A stretch of 58,944 bases of DNA from Dinochytrium kinnereticum. Lineage: Eukaryota; Chytridiomycota; Chytridiomycetes; Chytridiales; Chytridiaceae. The position numbers and the translations under genes are program-made. How positions within the stretch are numbered: the first letter of the stretch is position 1; each line of letters begins with the position of its first letter. Under the pieces are notes generated by a model. The model did no database searches. It saw nothing but the letters and a program-made list of their open reading frames with translations, and had not been told where the DNA came from. The stretch covers positions 735-59,678 of the forward strand of contig JADGJT010000084.1 of assembly GCA_027604005.1 (NCBI GenBank), given 5' to 3'. Positions 11,901-23,141 of this stretch are shown piece after piece.

Positions 11901-14900
11901 GTGTCCTCCTCCAAGTGCTCGACCAGCCTCGCCACAGTCGCAAAGACCATCAGGAGACGGACAAGATACTCCTTGCAGGGCCACTCGAAATTCTGGTTCC
12001 AAAGATTTTGTAGTTCTAGAATGTGGTTAATAATGGAACGGCAGGAGTTCGGAGTCATGAGTTGAGATATATCCATATCGAGGATTTGCTGGGCGACTCC
12101 GATCAGGTCCGTCATAGCCGAAAGGAAGGGGGTCGGCGCTGAATCTTCGGTTGCCGAGATTAGGGAGACCGATGTGAGGGAATGATGGAGTTTGGATAGA
12201 GGACCAAGGCGGGGTGATCTTTGCATTATTGGGGAATTTAGAGGTGGGGTTGAACCTGCTGATCCTTGGCAAATAGCGTTAGAGCTGTGGTGGCGCATGA
12301 GCGGTGTGGAATTGGGGTGAAGGGCACCATCTAGATCGGGCCTGCTTATCTGAGACAGCGGCAAAGGTGGTTTAGAGCCCGATGTGGGTATCATAGGCTC
12401 GCCTAAACGAAGCGGTGTTGCGGCATTGGCGGTATTGGGAGATGGAGAGTGTACTGGAGATGGTGAGGAACAAGACACAAAGCCTGTCCTTATTGGAGCT
12501 GGGGCGAGTCGCGATGATGATCCCCCAAACGCCTCTTCCTGAACATCACGCTTCCTCTGCTCTAGGGCTGTCAGCATAGGGCTTTCTCTCCTATCAATCA
12601 TATTTGGCATTGATATTCCTAGCTCTACTCCTTCGTGAAGCTCAGAAATAATCCTCTCCAGTTCGGTGTTGCAGGTAGCCTTTGCGACACGAAGTGAGTT
12701 GCGCAACTCACTGAATCCCTTAAGGTATTCACTTAAATCACCATCACTAAGCGAACGATTCATAGAAATAGCACCGACATTTGCAGGATTCGGCCGGAGG
12801 TGAGAGCTCACACTGCTACCACTTGGAGACCTTGGCGGTGGAGATGGAGACTTCCCTACTGAATCGCTCCGTCTTGGAGTTGAAGCTTTTCCAGTTGATA
12901 TCACTAGTGAATTTCTCTGACGGTTTATCCTCATTCCAGAGACTCCACTTCCGCCCTTTAGAGAATTTGAGGGAGACGAAAAGTAAGGAGAATCCGGACG
13001 TATTCCAATCGGCGCTAGTATCGAGCTAAACCTATTTGAGGTTGAGGTAGACGAGGATGTAACCGATGCTGCGTCATCATCATATCCATCATCGTCAAGG
13101 GAAAATAGGGGGCTAGGAGATCTAAAATCTCCGGGCAAAATCGCCAGCGGGTTCAGTGCAGGACTCTCAAGTAAGGATGACGTCCTTGACACTCCACGAA
13201 CCGGAGACGACCCCCTAGATTGAGGAGGATCATCTTGCCATGTTGGCCAAACCGCAATCGGGTTGTGGCCTCTCCATCGAAAATTCTTCACTTGACGAGA
13301 TTTCTCCACAATAGTTGTGAACGCCTCGTAATCAGCAAAGGTAAAAGGCGATTGATTTACGCGGTGGCTCGTTGCTGATGCCTCTTTTCCTGAATCGGAA
13401 GGAATTCGTGTTAAGGAAACACGCCTTTTTCCTCCAGCAAAGGAGGAGGCGTCAGCAGCCGCGGAGAGCGTTCTGTTCCGCAGGAATCTATTCCTATCTG
13501 CCACTGATTTTTTTTTTTTTTTTTTTTTTTTGTGGGCATTAAAAAATACGATAGAAGGGAAAATTGGTAGTAAATAAACATACCGAAACTCGCCGAGGTC
13601 AGGTTTGGAGAAGATGTCTTCTTGTCGATGGATATGTGATCAAACGCAATGATGCTTTGAGGTCTTCCGCGCTTAGCGGATGTAGAGGTGATTCCAGATG
13701 AAATAGAGGGTATCGGAGATGGTGACCTCGCGGGAGGGCGAGACCACCTAGGCAGCTCTGGAGTTGATGTTGACATGCACAGCAAGTGCTTTGGAGCAAG
13801 CGGTAGGGGATCCAGTGATTTTTCCAAGTCATCAAATTCAAAGAGTTCTGTGCGAAAAGTGTCGGTTCTGGTTGGGGTGCTATAGATATTCCTGGTGCTC
13901 TGTTGGAAAAGCGACGTGTAAACCGAGCTGAGCGGCCTAGCAGGGATATTCCCCAGGGCATCATCCTTCCCTCGACTTGATCCCGAAAAGTAATCGTTTG
14001 AATCATGATCTGTGGAAGATGTGCGCTCCTCTTCAATACTCGGCCCTGTCGATTTTCGTGAGAGTGGAGGAGTGGTTGGGCCTCCTGAGCCGACCGTGAC
14101 TGCTGCTGCCGCGCGAGCTGCCTGTCCCAACGCTGAAGAAACAGCTGTGGCGGCCGTGGGAGATGTCTGGCCATGAGCCGCGTTAGCAAAAGCAGTCTCA
14201 AACAGCGAGGATCGCCTAGGTCGAACGGCCCTGAAGGAAGGAGGGCTAGGACCCGTCGGTGAAATATTACCCATATCACAGCCTTCATTATCGGAGGTAA
14301 TTGATGATCTACTCAGTCTACGGATTGGCGTCAACGAAGGGATGGGAATCGGCTTCACGTTGGCTGCAACCACTGGTGATGATAAGGGTGATCCCGCTGA
14401 GCTCGAATCTCCGGGATCTGTGTCAGAAAAGCTTCGGCTAAGTCTCCGCAACCCCGCAGGAATCCCAGCATGCGACCGACGTTTGACTAACATGGGCGTC
14501 GCTCCATCGTCAAAGGATGTGCGAGATATGGGCTCTGGTATATCCATCGAGTTCACAGATGTTTTTGTGGTAAGCTGAGAAGGCATGGACGTTGGGGCAT
14601 GTTGCTGATTCGCGTTTGATATGCTGGCGTAAGGATTTAGTGGCGAAAGGCGTCTCTCGAGCTTCGAGGATCGTGACGCCGAACTCTTGTCAGAGGCAAG
14701 GACCGATATGAATGGACGAGAAACGTCCCTCTCCCTATCCCTCTCCCTATCTCTTTCCTTATCTCTGTCCCTATCTCTGTCTCTATCTCTATCTCTCACG
14801 AATGTGGGCGACCCTGCGGTTGACGGCGGTGGGGACAGCGAGGAGGAAGATGTGGATAAGGCGGGGGCGTAGGCAGCAGCGGGATTATTGTTACTGGCGG

Positions 14901-15015
14901 TCGATGCAGCCGCAGATACAGAGGCAGATGCATCGGCGGCAGCTGCATTGACAGGCTTTGAGACGCTGCCTTTCGAGCCCAATGGCGGCGAGTTGGGGTG
15001 GAATGCCCCATCCAT
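5910..15015 (-). CDS. RIM15: Rim15-type PAS / zinc finger / AGC kinase / response-regulator protein
   Basis: Nutrient-signalling AGC kinase; yeast Rim15 phosphorylates endosulfines (Igo1/2) to inhibit PP2A-B55. Ten exons: 15015-13584, 13503-11171, 11118-10956, 10903-10529, 10475-9957, 9871-9816, 9761-8401, 8328-7761, 7624-6283, 6136-5910. They sum to 8376 nt, an exact frame of 2791 residues (yeast Rim15 is about 1770). The intron around the 56-nt exon is the least certain. Order: long Ser/Pro-rich N-terminus; PAS-like segment about 1150-1275 ([20 protein letters not shown]); C2HC finger about 1360-1385 (CHIC..HNEKC); kinase about 1955-2345 ([43 protein letters not shown]); receiver about 2655-2780. 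About 140 residues split DFG from APE. The receiver keeps the acidic pair (IADDN), phospho-Asp (FMDIRMP), Thr and Lys. Confidence 0.93.
13509..13530 (-). repeat. Poly-A (sense) run just upstream of an intron acceptor in the Rim15-type gene
   Basis: About 22 consecutive T on the + strand lie within the 80-bp intron 13583-13504, a few bases before the acceptor. An A-run replaces the usual pyrimidine tract on the sense strand. Confidence 0.8.
14725..14800 (-). repeat. In-frame hexanucleotide array encoding Arg-Asp/Arg-Glu dipeptides
   Basis: Imperfect CTATCT/CTGTCC/CTCTCC units on the + strand encode alternating RD and RE dipeptides around residues 72-97 of the Rim15-type protein. Confidence 0.85.
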
Positions 15016-15078
15016 TCTGCAGTACCTTGCGGTGAGTTCTCTGCAAAGGAAGGGATGGTCCTAGGTCACACAATACTA

Positions 15079-16157
15079 TTATTTGGTTTTGGCAAGCTTC
15101 TTGCCCTTGGGCAGCACCTTTCCGATGGCCTCCAGATATTGCGCGACGCCGCTGAAGCCTTTCTTTAACGCATAGTTCTTGAGCTGGCCCGTTGCCCTGC
15201 CGCCTGCAAGTGAGGGAAAATGCATCAGTCAGAATTGCAAAGCTGCTTGGAGAGAGCATCGCCACCATTACACACCTCGTTTGGCCATACAGAACGAGCA
15301 ATTGCATATCCCACGGCATCTGCTCAGTCGTCGAAATTCAGGTTAATTCGTTTGTCTCATATTCTAGCCCTACTTTGGGCACATCCAGTTCCCACTCGCT
15401 ATCGCAGCTGCCAAATCCTCGCCGTAACGGCCTCCAAGGCAAAGCTCATCCATCTTCAGTGGACATTGGAACTTCTTCACACTTCCGTCGGAGTCCATGT
15501 ACTCCAACTGATTTGTACATTGCACCTGAATGCGTAAACTAAGATGTTCCTTGGGGCTTTGTGTACCTTTGGATCTGTGGTCTTTTGTCTGCATTGGTGG
15601 CATGAAGACCCATTAACCGAGTCATATGTCCGTCCGCCTCTCACAATAACTGTATTCTTGCCTTTCCTTTCCTTTGAAAGAAGTTAACGTGATGGAAGGA
15701 ATGCAGTAAGCATACCCTTTTACCCTTCTGTGTGGGTCGCGGTGGCATTCGTCTCTCTTCTTTTTCAACAGCTTCATCATCACTTACAACAAAACCACTG
15801 TCCAATATTGAACCATCCAAGTCGTCGCTTTCCTCGTCTGAAAAATCACCTTTTCGCTTAAGAGCTTTCACCTCGACCTTCATCAATCAGCTACGACTTC
15901 TGAAATGATTCTAACCGGACGACCCGCCAATCTATTGCTTGTTCGCCTCTCTGTCAGATTGTCGCGCTTCTCTGCATCCTTCTTGGGACGCTTTTGCTTC
16001 TTCCTGGGGACAGGCGCTATAAGAGACTTATCATCCTAGTGGATGAGTCAGGAATCTTAAGGCTCACTCTTTGAGATACTTTTCCAAATAATTCATCCAA
16101 TTGCCGTTTATTTTCCTCCAGGTACAGCGCCCTTTGCTTTTCGTACTCGCTCTGCAT
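15079..16157 (-). CDS. CDCA7-type zf-4CXXC_R1 domain protein
   Basis: Nuclear DNA-associated zinc-finger family; animal CDCA7 recruits the remodeller HELLS. Seven exons: 16157-16068, 16035-15916, 15877-15716, 15671-15567, 15525-15374, 15319-15276, 15203-15079. They sum to 798 nt, an exact 265-residue frame. The N-terminus has charged, Lys-rich stretches (PRKKQKRPKKDAEKRDN) and an acidic patch (FSDEESDDLDGS). The C-terminal domain reads TYDSVNGSSCHQCRQKT, FQCPLKMDELCLGGRYGEDL, NWMCPKCRGICNCSFC, then GRATGQLKNYALKKGFSGVAQYL. Family members usually have GRC.TG at the last site; here it is GRATG, so one expected Cys is missing. Several introns are very short (32, 38, 44, 41 bp). It is divergent from the Sfi1-like gene. 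An earlier non-ATG or unseen start cannot be excluded. Confidence 0.87.
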
Positions 16158-16216
16158 GCTTTGCCGTTGGGTGTGAGGGCCAAGTGCAAGTTGTCCGAAG
16201 GGCTGAAAATATAGAA
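16158..16216. promoter_or_regulatory. Very compact bidirectional promoter
   Basis: Only 59 bp separate the proposed start codons of the CDCA7-type (-) and Sfi1-like (+) genes. Both start calls rest on first in-frame ATGs adjoining conserved sequence, so the UTRs of the two genes probably overlap the neighbouring coding region. Confidence 0.5.
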
Positions 16217-19200
16217 ATGTCAGGAGGTTTTGCAACGGTGACAACCAGAGTATGGGCGGTGCTTCGATGCTTCAAAAAGTGGAAGGAGAAGACGCAGTGG
16301 AGTAAAGCAATTCGCTTTGCCGTTCGACATCAACTAAGGACAGCTGTTACTGGGTGGCGTCTTTATGTCGTTGATAGATGGCGGCTGGGGGTCAGAGCCG
16401 AGGTGTTTGCAAAAAGCAAAGCTTGCAGCAGGATTTGGACAGCCTGGAGATCGTTCATCGTTATGGCCAAAGCTAAACGGTTGATGAGCAACAATGCCGC
16501 GAGTTTTGGTGATTCAGCGAGATGTAGCAATTAAAACTGACGTGAGAAGCTGCCAGATCTATCACCAGAAAGGCGTTTCAGGGCTGGCTTAATTATAACT
16601 CTGGGAGAAAGGCGGGCTCCCTGCTGAAAAGAACTGCGAATGAACATCGGAAAATCGCTCTTCGGAAGAGAATGCTTTCGGTCTGGTATACGAGGAATTT
16701 TATCGGTAGACTGCGACGGGAGGACGAGCAAAGGGCTGCCGATTTCAATCAAAGGTGCATAAAGGCTCGGATAATGCATTCCTGGATATCAAAAGCAAAG
16801 TATGCTGAAAACGTAAATGAGGGTATTGCAGCTTATACGAGAGCGAGGCAAAAACGAGTTCAGCATCGAGTCCTGAAGGCACTTCAACTACATACCCTTC
16901 AGCGACGATTTAAGCGAGAGCAATATTGTTTGAAATGCATTTACTTTCTCCGACTTATTTCATCTACGTAGATCGAGCAGCTGTATTCTACAATCGCAAA
17001 AGCGCTGGGAAGGCATTGAGCTTTTGGATCGCCAAAATGAATCATGCATTGCGAATCAAGGAGCTAGATCGAATATCGATAGATTTCTGCACAGGAAGAA
17101 TTGAAAAAACCTTCTATGTCATATGGCGCCAAGGTATTCGGACCATTATTATGCTTGGGGTTTAATTTATCAGTGTTCTATGAAAGGAACTGTGAGCGTG
17201 AGAATAGTCGAATAGCAAATGTTTTGCATACCCAAATACTTAAGGTATATTTGTTTGCCAATTTTGTTATATCCTAATTTTGTAAGCAACGCGCTCTTCG
17301 CCGTCTTAATCGCCTATTTGCATGGAAAGAACTTGCTGACACCCATTTGGGACGAAATGTAAGAATCAGAATGTTCCTTCATTTTCTTGCACTCACTAAT
17401 CCTCCTTAGGTTCTTTTGAAATATTTTCAGAAATGGTCAAAGGCGAAAAGGATATCTTCCATCCTTAGGGAAAATAGTGAGGTATTGCCTGGCATAATCT
17501 TTCGGAATCGGCAGCTCAAGAGCACTTCCTTAAAAATCTGGAAGAATTTCGTCCTTCAAGCTCGAACTGCCAAAGTACGTTATTTAAAAAATATAATATA
17601 GGTTACTTAGGTCTCTCCAGGTTATGATTGCTGGAGCCGATTCGTTTTTGCGAAGGACAAAGCTTAGGAGATTTTTTAAGTTACTGCAATCACAGTACCA
17701 TGGAAGATGGGTGTCGAGGCACATGATAGAGCTTTCAATCGCTATTAGAAACAAAAATTGTATTGGTTCTTCATTCAGAATGTGGCTTAAAATCTTGGAT
17801 GAAAGACAAAGAGAAAGACGAATGATAAAGCAGGTGGAACTATACGACAGGGCTGTTTTTTAACCAGACCGATATAGGCCCTTCGCTTCCACAGGTATTG
17901 CCTACAGCAAAAATCTATGATGACTATGATCGAAGTATTTGAGAAAAGACTTCAGAGCAAAAGTAGCGAGGTACTAATGTTCTGCTCGCATTATTACATT
18001 TACGAAAAACTATAATTGACGCCTATCCTAGGAGATATCAAGCCAGATTCACAAAAGATTAGTCACCCGCCGAGCCTTCCACGCCTGGAAACTGTACATT
18101 TTCTCCAAATACAGATTTGAGCAAGTTAAGGTGGTCTCAACCAGGATCTATGAGTACAACCTCTGCAGACGAACGTATAAAGCCTGGATCCGACGATTTC
18201 TTGACCGAAAACGTTATCGTGCCGCTTGGCGGTTAGCTGTAGCACACCATGAGCGGTCCCTTTCTGAGAATGGGTTTAATACGTGGGCGGTAAGCCTTAA
18301 TGCCTTTTCTCTCCTTTAAATTGGCTCTCATATAGAACCGTGCTAGAGAGATTACCTCTTTCAAAAGAAGTGTCCAAAACTTTGTTTACAGAAGACGCAT
18401 CGATATTCTGTATACCCCATTTTTAAAATGGCGGCGGAGGGCTTCAGCAGCGAGGGAGGTTCGGATGCTTTTGGAGGATGCAAGGCGACATTTAGAAACA
18501 GAGCAAATATTGAAGGTTCTTAGTATCTTAGGAGCCGCCATTTCTAAACTCAATTAGACTTTTGAAGCATGGAGGATGTTTGCGTCTGGTCGTCAGAAAA
18601 GGAGAAAGGAACTTTATGAGACGGTTATAGAGGCTCAGGAAAAGCTTTTGCAGTGTAATGATGTTTTCTTAGCCTGTCATATCTCACAATTGTCCTAGTG
18701 AAAATTCGCCAATGTTTTGCTATGTGGAAGGTCTACCAAGCGAATCGAAAACAAAAGCTTGAAAAACTCAGAGAATCTATGTTCTTTTTGAAGACGCGAT
18801 ATTTGACACATTTTCTAAGCCAATGGAGAAAAGCATACGGTCACCGTCTGTGGAAAAAAGTTAGAATGCTCTAAGTGCTTTTGATGAAGGATTCATAAAA
18901 ACTAACAGATCAAACTAGAAAACAGATGATATTGCAGACAATTTCTATCGTCAAACCCTGATCTTCTCTTCTGTGAACCGCTGGTACTGCCGGCGCGCGA
19001 ATTGGCAAATTGTTCACTATTCACGTAACATTCTTCCTATAATCCACTGGAGCAAATCGCTCCTCAGCAAATCTCTACAAGTCTGGATAGCTTACTCTAA
19101 GAGTAAGAAGGCTAAGCAGCTTCGATATAAAGCCGCAAGCAGATGGAGAACAGAGATGCTGGCAAAGGATGGAGTTCTCTTATGGATCGATAGTTGTGAT

Positions 19201-19726
19201 CGGCTAAGAGAGGAACGGGAATCTCAGAGGGCAAAGGAGAACATTGTTTCGTTAACACAGTCGATGGCAGTGGCGAAGAAATTTGCGGATCGATGGAGAA
19301 ACCGTGCGTTAGCTGCTCGGGCGCGTCGAACGGGGGAAGAAGGTGAGTATTCATATTCATATATCGAAGGGCTTATGCTGATAATTATAAAGCTGAAAGG
19401 AAAGGCTTATTAGTTAAAATGCTGTCTGCAGGATATTCTAAGGAGTTTTTTAGGGACTCACCGTCGTCAAGGTTGGTGTCATTCGCCTTCCTCACGGATT
19501 AATCATAATTTTCAGCATCCTTCCCTCTTCTGTCCCTGCTTCTGCTCCCAGATACCCAGTGAGAAACTCTCTTATGGAACGCGATGAGCCAAATCCATTA
19601 ATCACGGCAACCCAGTTATCTGCATCCACACTTTCGGTTCTCTCCAACATTCGAAAAACTCGCTCTTTACCCCGTCGGCCAAATCTGGATGCCTTGGACT
19701 TCAATCTTAAAAGCTTTCCACAGTAA
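16217..19726 (+). CDS. SFI1: Sfi1-like centrin-binding tryptophan-repeat protein
   Basis: Sfi1 proteins form long helices that bind centrin at each repeat in spindle pole bodies, centrosomes and basal bodies. Here about 22 repeats of the type aromatic/hydrophobic-x-x-W-[KRI] are spread over many small exons: FKKWKEK, VTGWRLY, WTAWRSF, HSWISK, SFWIAK, YVIWRQ, LFAWKEL, YFQKWSK, LKIWKNF, FRMWLKI, FHAWKLY, YKAWIRR, FNTW, FLKWRRR, FEAWRMF, FAMWKVY, LSQWRKA, NRWYCRR, LQVWIAY, LLWIDS and DRWRNR. The start is ATG 16217 (MSGGFATVTT), immediately before repeat one. The last exons carry a repeat-free tail (SILPSSVPASAPRYPVRNSL) ending DFNLKSFPQ at TAA 19726. Exon joins inside 16500-19000 were not all resolved, so the length (roughly 950-1050 residues) is approximate. 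GPI12 begins 64 bp downstream. Confidence 0.8.
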
Positions 19727-19790
19727 AGAAACAAGAGTGTCAGATCTGTGCATTTCCAGAAAAAAATATTTTTCTCTTTATATCCATAGC

Positions 19791-20818
19791 ATGCTTTACT
19801 ATGTGTTGGCAATTGCCTTCATACCCTCTTACGTGATGGGGCTCATCATCTACATCATATCCATATACTTCAGCTCGGTGAAAGAAACTTTCCTCCCTGC
19901 ACCGTTAAAGCCAAAAGCCGATGGATCTTCCGCCAACATTCTCTTACTGGTTGCGCATCCTGATGATGAATGCATGTTCTTTGGTCCTACGATTCTTGGG
20001 CTTCAAGGCAGAAAGCAGACTACTCTGCATGCTCTTTCTTTATCTACTGGTTGGACATCTTCCATCCTTTTCTTTACTTTGTTCTCTCCCTTTTCTCGGT
20101 TAATCCATTGTCGACAGGGAATGCAGACGGTTTGGGACGGGTGCGCGAGAAGGAGTTTGTCGAAAGTTGCAGAGTTTTAGGTATTAAAAAGGATCATGTT
20201 ACAAGTTTGGACAAGCCGTATGCAATGTTTGGTTTTCCGCAATTAACCAAGATTTAGAAACCTTCAAGACAGTATGAAGATTTGGTGGAAGGAGGCCGAT
20301 ATTGAACAAGTCCTTGTGAAGTTTGTTACTGAACACAAGATTGATACAGTAAGTATTGCCGCCAGAGCGTAAGTTTCCCTCTGACCGTGGTAAGATCATA
20401 ACATTCGACCGTTATGGGGTTTCTGGCCACCCCAACCATCGAGCTCTCTTTATGGGAGTTAGGTAGATTTTTTCATAGCTTCCTCATTACATTGATTATG
20501 CTTAGGCGCTTAATTAGAACCATGCCTGAACCGCCCACAGCCTACGCCCTCCTTACAGTCTCGCTGTTGCGTAAATTTACTTCACTGCTCGATTTGGCAC
20601 CTACCTTTTCATCTTTCCTCGCCTATCTGATTTTTAGGGAAAAGGCATGGCTATTGAAGAGGGAGGAGAGGGCTTTGTTCTTGGCAGGGCCATCGCAAGT
20701 AGGGGTTTTGAGAGGTGCTATGTTTAAGCACAAGAGCCAGTTAGTTTGGTTTCGCTATTTGTATATTGTTTTTTCTAGGTATATGTTTGTCAATGAACTG
20801 AGGAGAATTCATGTTTGA
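19791..20818 (+). CDS. GPI12: N-acetylglucosaminyl-phosphatidylinositol de-N-acetylase (PIG-L/Gpi12)
   Basis: Second step of GPI-anchor synthesis at the ER: removes the acetyl group from GlcNAc-PI. Five exons (19791-20049, 20118-20217, 20258-20348, 20395-20462, 20506-20818) sum to 831 nt, an exact 276-residue frame. An N-terminal transmembrane helix (MLYYVLAIAFIPSYVMGLII) precedes the LmbE-type fold. The metal and catalytic motif AHPDDE (LLLVAHPDDECMFFGPTIL) and the second motif GHPNHRA are intact. LSLSTGNADGLGRVREKEF matches the family. The C-terminus (HKSQLVWFRYLYIVFSRYM, then VNEL) is the eukaryotic PIG-L signature, so the protein appears complete and functional. Confidence 0.95.
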
Positions 20819-21395
20819 AGATGAATGGCGCTTTTATTTATCTCTTTATGTAAACTTTAATACTATTGCTTTGCCATTTAAAACAATTTCGCCAAAGTTT
20901 GTTCCAATGTTAGGAGCAATCATAGATAATTGGTGCAAACTACTCTGTAATAGATACGTACGTGACATTCTTTACGCACTAGGGCTTGCTAGCCTTCGTC
21001 ACTGGATCGTTAGGAGGACCCTCTCGTAACTTGGAAACGTGGCCAGTAAAATGACTGTCCATAACGACCATAAGAGGCAAAAAACTGGTCCAAGAGCTGT
21101 TGTTGTCGCATCATCCTTCATCATGTTGCGTGCACGTTTTGGGATGTGAAAAAGCAACCCCGTTCCCTAATCAACATAGCTCTTGTATGACTGCTTTAGA
21201 AAGCGTGTACTCCCTTCACGTATCCTTGTTCTTCTCAACTAAAGCGATAATACTGATTACAATGTCGTGGCATTGAGAAAATCATTCCATCTTGCTCCAC
21301 CCTCGTCAATGATCAAAATCACAATTTCTGCCAAAACGCCCTATTTTATCCCATCGCTATTATTGTTCTCACCATCCTCGAAGATAGGTTCAACA
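20819..21395. other. Intergenic stretch after GPI12, no gene seen
   Basis: AT-rich sequence of about 580 bp. The only open frames are short, with no conserved motif. It probably holds the GPI12 3' UTR and the 3' flank of the weakly supported minus-strand gene that follows. Confidence 0.5.
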
Positions 21396-21650
21396 TCAAG
21401 ATCCGGCATCGCTGACTGGAGTTCCATCCTAACAAAGTTCCATAGCCTTTGACGGAAGTATCAATTTAAAAAGACAAATATACCTCATCCTGGCTTATCT
21501 CCATCCTCTGAATGCATGATTCCATGACTTGAGTGCGTGACCATATGTCATCCTCACAGGATCTTTCCTTGTTTGCGATACCTGCCCTAACCTGGATTGA
21601 GGCCAAATTGTTTTTCCTGATCAGTTGGATCAGGATTTGATGCTGAGGAA
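21396..21650 (-). CDS. Possible small unrecognised gene (3' part only)
   Basis: Not recognised. Two minus-strand exons look real. One ends 21484 and reads NKERSCEDDIWSRTQVMESC then IQRMEISQDE. A 55-bp GTATAT..TTAG intron (21483-21429) follows, and a last exon 21428-21396 reads DGTPVSDAGS then stop. Upstream coding runs through LIQLIRKNNLASIQVRAGIA and a His/Gln-rich stretch to about 21650, but two frames compete there and no convincing start was found. A possible first exon begins at an ATG near 21836 (MPHHRHVHREDSVGAIKQ). The product may be a small acidic, helical protein. It lies in the gap upstream of the ERG27-type gene, in divergent orientation. Confidence 0.3.
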
Positions 21651-21911
21651 TTGTATGGGTGATGTGTTGTTGGTGTTGGTGAGCATGGTGAGGTAGATGC
21701 GGTGTATGCTTGCAGTGTTTTTAAGGAGTGACTGTTAGTATGATGGCTTCATGACACAGAGTTTTCAGCGGTAAACCTAACCATTGCTTGATAGCCCCCA
21801 CACTATCTTCGCGATGGACGTGTCGATGGTGAGGCATTGACAACAACCACATCTTTCAATAATAAATGAACATCGGCCCACTTTTCTTGTCCGACCTTAC
21901 ATGCAACAAGT

Positions 21912-23141
21912 ATGAATAGTAAGACAATCATCGTTACTGGGGCGAACACTGGCGTGGGGTATGGAATTATGGAAACCCTCTTATCCACATATCACACCGA
22001 ACGGATGACTATGGGAAATACCCAGCCCATCACTTTAGTCATGGCATGTCGTGATATGGTGAAAGCGCAGGCGGCAAAAGCAAGCTTGATCAAGAAGTAC
22101 TTTAACGCCAATCCAACTGAAGGCGAAATGATTATCCAAATCGTCAAGTGCGATCTTGCCAGTACACAAAGTGTCTTTGAAGCTGCGAAAGATATCAAAG
22201 CTAGGTAAGAATTCACTATTGGTTCTTTTTTTTGGAAATTGATTCATTTGAACAGGTTCTCCCGTATCGACGCCCTAGTTTTCAACGCCGGGTATATTCC
22301 CGTCAAGTCCATATCCATTTACAAGGGAATCATTGGCTTTCTTACAAATCCGTCCGATCTTGCTCGAACCACTGGAGAGGTGTTAATCCAGGAGCAAGGA
22401 GTTTTGACGAGGGATGGGCAATATGGGCTTGCCTTTGCTGCGAACACGCTAGGGCATTTCATTTTGATGAAAGAGCTCGAGGAGCTTCTGGAAGAGTCTG
22501 CCAGGATTATTCGAAAGGTGGATCCAGATGATGGGGTTAAGATTATTTGGATGACTTCCGTGACAGTTTCTCGGGAGTTTTACGATGCGAGTGATTTCCA
22601 AGGTGTTAAATGGTGAGTGTACGATTATAATGGTTGATAGCTGATGTAGTTGGTTCAGCTCCCATCCATACGAAGCTTCAAAGTATGCTATGGAGCTGGC
22701 GCATATGGCCTTAGGTCCGAATCTTCGCGATAAAGGAATCTACAGCTTCCTTGCGAGTCCAGGAATTGTTGCCACAAACATCACTCAGGGGAAGGTTCCG
22801 GTCTTTCTCGTAGCATGGCTTTTGTTTCTGGTAATTATTCTACAAACTGTACCAATTATCGTTAAAACCATTTTCCCCCTCAGGTGCGACTCCTATTTGT
22901 ATCAGGTATCAACGTATCTCCAACAAACGCCGCCACCTCAACATCCTATCTCGTCTTTAATCCTTCTCCACAAAGCTTGGACCAGACAAAGGTGTACCAT
23001 AGTGATATAACACCTTTCGGGAAGAAATGGGTTAAGCTTTTGACAGCCGGTGCAGACCCCGAGAAGGACTCTGCAGAGAGGTCGCTTGAGCTATTAACTC
23101 GGATTTGGGCGGCTGAAAAGAAGGCGAAAAGCGTGCAATAA
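21912..23141 (+). CDS. ERG27: 3-keto-steroid reductase (Erg27/HSD17B7 type short-chain dehydrogenase)
   Basis: NADPH-dependent reduction of the 3-keto intermediate during C4-demethylation in sterol synthesis; part of the ER-bound Erg25-Erg26-Erg27-Erg28 complex. Exons 21912-22204, 22256-22612, 22659-22830 and 22884-23141 sum to 1080 nt, an exact 359-residue frame. The cofactor motif TGANTGVGYG is at residues 9-18. FNAG follows, and the catalytic Ser and YxxxK are seen in WMTSVTVS and HPYEASKYAMELA. The long insert before the catalytic Tyr and the hydrophobic segment PVFLVAWLLFLV are typical of the Erg27/HSD17B7 branch. The closest alternative is another large SDR, but length and motif spacing favour Erg27. 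Confidence 0.87.
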
